Shown: positions 17,850 to 22,000 of the stretch, one piece after another | Position numbering within the stretch: position 1 is the stretch's first letter | How the letters are laid out: every line of letters starts with the position of its first letter | From: Gracilaria domingensis | Lineage: Eukaryota; Rhodophyta; Florideophyceae; Gracilariales; Gracilariaceae | Reading direction: 5' to 3' | Length of the DNA: 22,000 nucleotides | Assembly: GCA_022539475.1 (NCBI GenBank) | Contig: CM040116.1 | Span: forward strand, 8,001 to 30,000 | Program-made: the position numbers and the translations under genes | Notes under the pieces: model-generated | Told to the model about the DNA's origin: nothing | Seen by the model: the letters and a program-made list of their open reading frames with translations, nothing else | Databases searched by the model: none

Positions 17850-17969
17850 TTAATTTCTTAATGTTTTATCTTTTTGACTAACAAATAAGAGTGCTAGTGT
17901 AATAGGCAATACAACAATTAAAGCACCCAAGATTAAACTGTTAAAAAAACCAGATAGTGATGATGTCAT
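17850..17969 (-). CDS. psbX: photosystem II protein PsbX
   Basis: A 39-residue single-span subunit of photosystem II. The translation begins [20 protein letters not shown] and continues [19 protein letters not shown]. The S-SGFF-SL start, the single hydrophobic helix and the FVSQKDK tail are characteristic of PsbX. A Shine-Dalgarno-like AAGGAA lies about 9 bases upstream of the ATG. It sits between fabH and accD on the same strand. Length agrees with the family. Confidence 0.92.
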   Translation of the reverse strand: MTSSLSGFFNSLILGALIVVLPITLALLFVSQKDKTLRN

Positions 17970-18127
17970 TATGAATTTTCCTTCATTAATAATTTCTGAA
18001 AAATGAATTTATAAATTAAATAAGTAAAATATTAAATATATATATTTTATTATTTAATTTGAATCTTATAGATTGTTTCTATATTGTAATATAGGTTATT
18101 CAAATAGTTAACTTTTTGTGTTTTCTA

Positions 18128-19135
18128 TTAACATTTCCATTTAATTACAACTGTACCCCATGTTAATCCTGCACCAAAACCAGAAATTACTATAATATCT
18201 TCTTTAGTAATTCTATTATTTTGTAATGCTTCATCGAGTGCTAATGGTATTGATGCAGCTGAAGTATTTCCATATCGGCTTAAGTTGGAGATTATTTTAC
18301 ATGTATCAATAGATAATCTATTGGCTACAGCATTTAAAATTCTTTTGTTAGCTTGGTGTAATAAAAGCCATGTAACGTCCTTTGTTGAAAGATGTAGAGC
18401 ATTAAGGCATTTTGTGATACTAGCGGGAACTTTTGATACAGCAAATTTATACACTTCTTTGCCGTTCATTGAAATATATTCAAATTGACCTCGAAAAAGT
18501 TGGAAAGTGTTTAAAGAATATGGGTTCTCTTTGTATGTAATTGATAGTTCATCAGATTGTTTTCCATCCGTATTTAGTTGAAAACCTAAAATAGCGTTAT
18601 CTTCTTCAGAACATGCTTGTATTATAGCTGCCCCAGCTCCATCACCAAATAGTATACAGGTTTTACGGTCTGACCAGTCAATCCATTTTGATAAAACATC
18701 TGCACCAATGATTAAAATATTTTTGTAACTACCGTTTTGTATGAATTGTGTAGCTGTTACAATAGCTAGTACAAATCCTGAGCAAGCTGCTGTTAGATCG
18801 AATGCAACAGCTTTTTTAGCTCCAATTTTTGCTTGTACTTTACTAGCACTACCAAAAAGATCATTAGGACTTGATGTTGCTAATATAATTAGATCTATTT
18901 CTAGTGGGTCCATCTTAATATTGTTTAATGCTTTCATTGCAGCATTGTAGGCAAGATCTACCACTGATTTATTTGCACCTGTTAATATTCGTCTTTCTTT
19001 AATACCTGTTCGAGTTACTATCCATTCATCTGACGTTTCGACGATGTGACTAATTTCTTTATTGTTTATACATAAATCTGGAACAGCAGAGCCTACAGAA
19101 ATAATTCGAGCTCCTTGCATGATTGATGATTTCAT
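18128..19135 (-). CDS. fabH: beta-ketoacyl-ACP synthase III
   Basis: Starts type II fatty acid synthesis by condensing acetyl-CoA with malonyl-ACP. The 335 residues show the full thiolase-fold signature. The catalytic triad is Cys118 in DLTAACSGF, His260 in [11 protein letters not shown] and Asn290 in [25 protein letters not shown] near 35-50 is the CoA-pocket segment, and the C-terminal [16 protein letters not shown] is canonical. The start is ATG at residue 1; an alternative ATG is at residue 6 and cannot be excluded. It lies downstream of ffs and upstream of psbX. accD two genes further supplies the preceding step. Confidence 0.97.
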   Translation of the reverse strand: MKSSIMQGARIISVGSAVPDLCINNKEISHIVETSDEWIVTRTGIKERRILTGANKSVVDLAYNAAMKALNNIKMDPLEIDLIILATSSPNDLFGSASKVQAKIGAKKAVAFDLTAACSGFVLAIVTATQFIQNGSYKNILIIGADVLSKWIDWSDRKTCILFGDGAGAAIIQACSEEDNAILGFQLNTDGKQSDELSITYKENPYSLNTFQLFRGQFEYISMNGKEVYKFAVSKVPASITKCLNALHLSTKDVTWLLLHQANKRILNAVANRLSIDTCKIISNLSRYGNTSAASIPLALDEALQNNRITKEDIIVISGFGAGLTWGTVVIKWKC

Positions 19136-19265
19136 GTCTTTTTCAAATTCTATTGAATTATAATAGTTGATATTTAAATATTAGAGATATTATATGTTCA
19201 TTTATTAGTAATTAATGTATTTATTATGTATTATGTCAATTTTGTTAAGATTATAAAATAATAAA

Positions 19266-19354
19266 ACCCGGAAAATACCTTACGTAATTGAGCTGAATTG
19301 CTGCTACTTTCCAGTCCTGACAAGTTTAAGCTATTAATAATGTATTTTCCGAGT
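19266..19354 (-). ncRNA. ffs: signal recognition particle RNA (4.5S-like)
   Basis: A hairpin RNA of about 89 bases on the minus strand. The ends ACTCGGAAAATAC and GTATTTTCCGGGT pair over 13 bp with one G-T pair. The apical part (19299-19322) reads GTCAGGACTGGAAAGTAGCA, matching the conserved SRP domain IV: GUCAGG, a GGAA tetraloop and the AGCA side of the asymmetric loop. This is the Ffh/cpSRP54 binding region. Exact ends are not certain to within a few bases. A good promoter lies just upstream, and a T-rich stretch follows the 3' end. It is located between apcD and fabH. ffs is known from other red algal plastids. Confidence 0.88.
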
Positions 19355-19363
19355 GTAATTAAG

Positions 19364-19392
19364 ATTATAACATTACACAATTAAGCAAGCAA
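19364..19392 (-). promoter_or_regulatory. predicted ffs promoter (consensus extended -10)
   Basis: On the minus strand, -35 TTGCTT (19387-19392), a 17-base spacer ending in TGT, and a perfect -10 TATAAT (19364-19369). Initiation 6-8 bases downstream would fall at 19356-19358, right at the 5' end of the ffs hairpin, which supports both calls. Confidence 0.65.
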
Positions 19393-19435
19393 CTATTAAA
19401 TTATATGGATTAAATTTATATAACTTTAGTAAGCT

Positions 19436-19921
19436 TTATGACATACCTTGTATTATAAAATCAAAGTAAGGTTCTATAATAACTATTTCATTTTCTTCTA
19501 AAATTTTAATAGTTGCTTGTTTTAAACAATTTATAGCGTCAATCATACCGATTATGGGTACGCCTAAAGAGTTATACATTTCTCTTACTCCAATTATGCC
19601 TATTTTTTCAATAGAATTTTTATCTCCAGTCAATACACCGTATGTTACTAAGCGTAAATACCATCCATAGTCTCTAAGACATAAAGATCTTTTTCTAGAT
19701 CCTTCTGCATTACCTCCGGGAGCTATATATTCTGGGTGAATTTGAAAAATAGATTTACTTGCTTGTTGTATAATTTCTTTTTCTTTATCTCTTAATTTGC
19801 TGCTGATACAGATGCGAATTTCTCCTGTTTTTATGTAATTGTTTATTGACTGTAATTCTCCAATACTAGGGTATCTTAATTCATTATCTGCGTTTAAAAT
19901 GATTTGGCTAACTAAACTCAT
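19436..19921 (-). CDS. apcD: allophycocyanin alpha-B subunit
   Basis: Terminal-emitter biliprotein of the phycobilisome core, passing excitation to photosystem I or II. From the ATG the protein has 161 residues, the exact family length, starting MSLVSQIILNADNELRYP. The phycocyanobilin-binding cysteine is Cys81 in SLCLRDYGWYLRLVTYGVL; that number supports the chosen start. PEYIAPGGNAEG precedes it, and the C-terminal EPYFDFIIQGMS is typical. A longer reading from a TTG at 19936 would add 5 residues and is rejected. It lies 124 bases after psaJ but is separated from it by a terminator and has its own promoter. ffs follows. Confidence 0.95.
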   Translation of the reverse strand: MSLVSQIILNADNELRYPSIGELQSINNYIKTGEIRICISSKLRDKEKEIIQQASKSIFQIHPEYIAPGGNAEGSRKRSLCLRDYGWYLRLVTYGVLTGDKNSIEKIGIIGVREMYNSLGVPIIGMIDAINCLKQATIKILEENEIVIIEPYFDFIIQGMS

Positions 19922-19961
19922 ATTTGTTAATATCAAATTTCAAGTGAATATTTTTACATTT

Positions 19962-19970
19962 ATTATATCA
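19962..19970 (-). promoter_or_regulatory. predicted apcD extended -10 element
   Basis: On the minus strand, TGA followed by a perfect TATAAT (19962-19967), 40 bases before the apcD ATG. The -35 position falls in the T-run of the upstream terminator and is a poor match, so this would rely on the extended -10. Confidence 0.5.
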
Positions 19971-19986
19971 ATAGATTTTTAGTTAT

Positions 19987-20020
19987 AAAAAAAAACAAGC
20001 TTATAGAATATAAAGCTTGT
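19987..20020 (-). terminator. intrinsic terminator after psaF-psaJ
   Basis: On the minus strand an 8-bp stem ACAAGCTT / AAGCTTGT (20013-20020 with 19995-20002) encloses a short loop with further pairing. It is followed at once by about nine T residues (19987-19995). It begins 26 bases after the psaJ stop and has the form of a bacterial rho-independent terminator. Confidence 0.75.
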
Positions 20021-20045
20021 CATTTTTAAAATTAATATACGTAAT

Positions 20046-20174
20046 TTATAATGATAATGATAATATATCAGGGAAAAAACGATTAATTTCTATTATGAGA
20101 CCAGCAGTAAATGTTAACCAAATAGCACCTACAACAGGAATAGTTGACAAATATTTCAATAAATTATCATTCAT
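20046..20174 (-). CDS. psaJ: photosystem I subunit IX (PsaJ)
   Basis: A 42-residue single-span subunit at the edge of photosystem I that contacts PsaF. The translation begins [20 protein letters not shown] and continues [22 protein letters not shown]. The KYLSTIPV start, TFTAG helix and IEINRFFPD motif are diagnostic. A TAAGG element lies upstream of the ATG. It follows psaF after 41 bases, the conserved psaF-psaJ operon. Several in-frame stop-like triplets follow the TAA, and then the terminator hairpin. Confidence 0.96.
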   Translation of the reverse strand: MNDNLLKYLSTIPVVGAIWLTFTAGLIIEINRFFPDILSLSL

Positions 20175-20215
20175 ATGAATTTTTAGACCTTATTATTTGT
20201 TATATATTATTAATT

Positions 20216-20773
20216 TTAACGTGGTGAAATAGGAATGTCTTGGTTACGTGCAATTAATTCTCCACTTGTGAGTTCTTTTATTGCCGCTAAAGGCCATGTA
20301 AAACCTGATAAGCAGTATTTAAGTGCTAGTGGTACATCTAAAATAATTTCTTTTTCTGTAGGTTTAGAGGTTTGTGATATGTCTCGCAAGTATTTTCTTC
20401 CAACCCATCCAATCCATCCTGTAATATATATAAATATAATTCCTGGAATCATAAATTCGCCTGCATGATTCCATCTACCATCTGTGATTAAGTGTGGTAA
20501 TCCATCTGTTCCACATAAAATGCCTGATTTAGCATACTTATCAAATCTTAATTTTGTTTTTTCTATTTGTGTTTGTAAAGCTATTGCAGGTGGAGTATTT
20601 GAATCATATTTTGCTAGCCTTGCTTCTAGTTTTTTAACACTATTGTTTAATCTTTTTGTAAATGCAGGTGATTCTCCACATTTTGTTAATCCTGCTGTTT
20701 CTGCCAAGGAACTTATAGGATTAATATATGTACAAAGTACAATCATACAAAAAAGAGCAAATATTTTTTTCAC
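20216..20773 (-). CDS. psaF: photosystem I subunit III (PsaF), GTG start
   Basis: Photosystem I subunit that forms the lumenal docking site for cytochrome c6. The 185-residue precursor has a signal peptide (1-24, cut after SLA), a mature lumenal domain starting [14 protein letters not shown], cysteines 32 and 87, and a membrane span near 106-125 ([19 protein letters not shown]). The start codon is GTG at 20773: a TAA stop lies two codons upstream, no ATG is available in between, and the first internal ATG (residue 10) would cut the signal peptide. A strong Shine-Dalgarno AAAGGAG lies 7 bases upstream. It forms an operon with psaJ and diverges from ycf52. Its likely redox partner PetJ is also encoded in this window. 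Confidence 0.95.
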   Translation of the reverse strand: MKKIFALFCMIVLCTYINPISSLAETAGLTKCGESPAFTKRLNNSVKKLEARLAKYDSNTPPAIALQTQIEKTKLRFDKYAKSGILCGTDGLPHLITDGRWNHAGEFMIPGIIFIYITGWIGWVGRKYLRDISQTSKPTEKEIILDVPLALKYCLSGFTWPLAAIKELTSGELIARNQDIPISPR

Positions 20774-20780
20774 AAATTAT

Positions 20781-20787
20781 CTCCTTT
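20781..20787 (-). promoter_or_regulatory. Shine-Dalgarno sequence that sets the psaF GTG start
   Basis: AAAGGAG on the minus strand, 7 bases before the GTG at 20773. It is the strongest ribosome binding site noticed in the window and settles the non-ATG start. Confidence 0.75.
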
Positions 20788-20980
20788 AAATTTGTTAATT
20801 GAATATTTTAATATGACAAAAAGTTACAAGCTAATTAAAAAGATAAAATTAGTTATATTATATAAGAATAATGGATATTATCATTTTTTTGTTTATGTAG
20901 TAACATTTTGTTGAAAGTATCAAGATTTTATATCTATATTTAATTAATTAATATGAAATTTTATTAATAGTGGTAAATCA

Positions 20981-21526
20981 ATGGCTTTTTGGAAATTTTT
21001 TTTTAGACATCATAATTTGCTTGCTTCTAATTTAAACAATCAGCTTAAAAAACAAGATTCAATAGACAAAATTTTGTTAGTTAAACATTTAAACACTAGA
21101 GGTAAAACCATCAATGTGTATTTGAGTCTAAATAGTAATATAAATTTGTATGACTTAGAAAAATTATGTGATTCAGTTGGATGGGTACGTAGACCATTAA
21201 AAAAAGTAAAGACGGCTATAGATAACAGTTTCTTAACGGCTTCCTTATTTTATGAGCATAACAAAAGAAAATTTTTAATAGGTTTCGCAAGAGCTACATC
21301 AGATACATCATTTAATGCGACTATTTGGGATGTTGTTATACATCCTGAATTTCAAGGTCAAGGTTTAGGTAAAATTTTAATGCATCAAATAATTAAACAA
21401 TTAAGGTATGAAGATATTAGTACGATTACTTTATTTGCAGATCCACAGGTAGTAAGTTTTTATAAACATTTAGGATTTATTACGGATCCAGACGGTGTTA
21501 AAGGAATGTTCTGGTATCCACTGTAA
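20981..21526 (+). CDS. ycf52: Ycf52, GNAT-family N-acetyltransferase
   Basis: A 181-residue protein of the GCN5-related N-acetyltransferase fold, the plastid-encoded relative of the chloroplast GNAT/NSI enzymes. The acetyl-CoA loop is clear: DVVIHPEFQGQGLGKILM with QGQGLG at 125-130. The C-terminal LFADPQVVSFYKHLGFITDPDGVKGMFWYP is also family-typical. The N-terminal 60 residues are less conserved, and DLEKLCDSVGWVRRPLKK resembles the start of the GNAT core in this group. Substrates are unknown; plant relatives acetylate protein lysines and N-termini. The start is ATG. It diverges from psaF over 207 bases and is followed by trnP. Confidence 0.92.
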   Translation: MAFWKFFFRHHNLLASNLNNQLKKQDSIDKILLVKHLNTRGKTINVYLSLNSNINLYDLEKLCDSVGWVRRPLKKVKTAIDNSFLTASLFYEHNKRKFLIGFARATSDTSFNATIWDVVIHPEFQGQGLGKILMHQIIKQLRYEDISTITLFADPQVVSFYKHLGFITDPDGVKGMFWYPL

Positions 21527-21595
21527 ATATCATATAATCTTTGTTCTAATGATAGAATTTATTTGGTCACAAGAATTATGATTCTCTCAATTGAT

Positions 21596-21625
21596 TAGAC
21601 AATCTTGTTTAATAAATGATAAAAT
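21596..21625 (+). promoter_or_regulatory. predicted trnP promoter (sigma70-like, extended -10)
   Basis: -35 TAGACA (21596-21601, 5 of 6 to consensus), 18-base spacer ending in TGA, -10 TAAAAT (21620-21625). The -10 ends 16 bases before the tRNA. Confidence 0.5.
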
Positions 21626-21641
21626 ATAAATTGTTGCTAAA

Positions 21642-21715
21642 CGGGATATAGCGCAGTTTGGTAGCGCGCCTGCTTTGGGAGCAGGATGTCGCAGGTTCAA
21701 GTCCTGCTATCCCGA
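21642..21715 (+). tRNA. trnP: tRNA-Pro(UGG)
   Basis: A 74-base cloverleaf. Acceptor CGGGATA pairs with TATCCCG, discriminator A. The anticodon stem CCTGC/GCAGG encloses loop TTTGGGA, giving anticodon TGG. The T arm has GCAGGTTCAAGTCCTGC. No encoded CCA. Confidence 0.97.
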
Positions 21716-21730
21716 TTATTTTAATTAATT

Positions 21731-22000
21731 TTATTTATTTAACCTAGTTAGTTTCTGATGTAGTTTACTGGCACTTTCTATATCTCCAGAAAGTTTATAA
21801 ATATTGGCTAAATTTTTCAAAGTTTGTTTTGTTGAAGGTGCTTTGTTATAAGCTTTGAGATAGTATTCTGTGGCTGTTTTATAAATATTTACATATTGAT
21901 AGCATAATCCTATGCAGTTGTAATATTCAACTAGAGTTGTTAGTTCGCTTATTCTGATTTGCTTCATGTAAAATTCTAGTATTGTAATACAATCAAGCCA
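21731..22000 (-). CDS. ycf37: Ycf37, TPR protein (partial, 5' end outside window)
   Basis: C-terminal part of a tetratricopeptide-repeat protein; cyanobacterial Ycf37 assists photosystem I assembly or stability. The frame stays open to the window edge: 11 codons precede the first internal ATG (21967) without a stop, and they read as TPR-like WLDCITILEFY. The true start is therefore beyond position 22000. Within the visible 89 residues, YYNCIGLCYQYVNIYKTATEYYLKAYNKAP forms one TPR, and QTLKNLANIYKLSGDIESASKLHQKLTRLN forms a second. It is the tail of a protein normally about twice this long. It converges on trnP with a 15-base gap. Confidence 0.85.
   Translation of the reverse strand, partial: WLDCITILEFYMKQIRISELTTLVEYYNCIGLCYQYVNIYKTATEYYLKAYNKAPSTKQTLKNLANIYKLSGDIESASKLHQKLTRLNK

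Noticed and set aside
18079..18094. Short inverted repeat CTATATT/AATATAG after fabH
   Set aside because: All but the outermost pair are A/T, six usable pairs, no T-run; too weak to call a terminator.
19436..19936. apcD extended by five residues to a TTG
   Set aside because: The ATG at 19921 gives 161 residues and puts the chromophore cysteine at 81, as in the family.

Overview
This window is a stretch of red algal plastid DNA, most likely from a florideophyte. The evidence is the gene set. Phycobilisome (apcD) and photosystem genes (psbA, psbV, psbX, psbY, psaF, psaJ) sit with petJ and bacterial-type genes that green plastids have lost: trpG, carA, thiG, fabH, accD, rbcR, rne, an RNase Z relative, ccs1 and ccdA. 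A plastid SRP RNA (ffs) and the red-lineage frames ycf35, 37, 52, 53, 54, 55 and 60 are also present. The DNA is strongly AT-rich, densely packed and intron-free, with no mobile element or CRISPR array. I assign it to no genus.

Layout. 1-1050 (minus): ycf60 (Tic20-like) then rps6. 1246-2673 (plus): thiG and trpG. 2674-3020: the longest gene-free gap, between converging genes. 3021-5133 (minus): ccdA and ccs1, the cytochrome c maturation pair. 5185-5487: trnN(GUU) on minus and trnL(UAG) on plus, back to back. 5519-5908: ycf35 (minus). 6202-7284: psbA (plus), converging on a 16-bp hairpin. 7372-10906 (minus): psbY, rpl32, RNase Z-like gene, rpl21, rpl27 and rne. 11115-14343: rbcR, ycf55 and ycf53 on plus, with ycf54 on minus. 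14310-17969 (minus): psbX, accD, psbV, petJ and carA; carA overlaps ycf53 tail-to-tail by 34 bp. 18128-20773 (minus): psaF, psaJ, apcD, ffs and fabH. 20981-22000: ycf52 and trnP(UGG) on plus, and ycf37 on minus, running off the window.

How the genes fit together. Photosynthesis genes supply core or antenna subunits (D1, PsbV, PsbX, PsbY, PsaF, PsaJ, ApcD) and the electron carrier cytochrome c6. ccs1 and ccdA would attach heme to the two c-type cytochromes encoded here, petJ and psbV. accD and fabH give the start of type II fatty acid synthesis. thiG, trpG and carA each encode one part of a multi-subunit pathway whose partners are not in this window and must lie elsewhere in the plastid or in the nucleus. 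rbcR is a LysR regulator; ycf53 (GUN4-like) and ycf54 act in chlorophyll synthesis.

The most useful second-look items are these: an RNase Z relative that has lost its metal-binding motif and its C-terminal part; an RNase E without the Zn-link cysteines; a set of extended -10 promoters of form TGN-TANNNT in front of tRNAs, ffs, apcD and rbcR; a GTG start for psaF with a strong Shine-Dalgarno sequence; and the ycf53/carA overlap. I did not find a wholly new system; nearly all of the window is recognisable plastid gene content.
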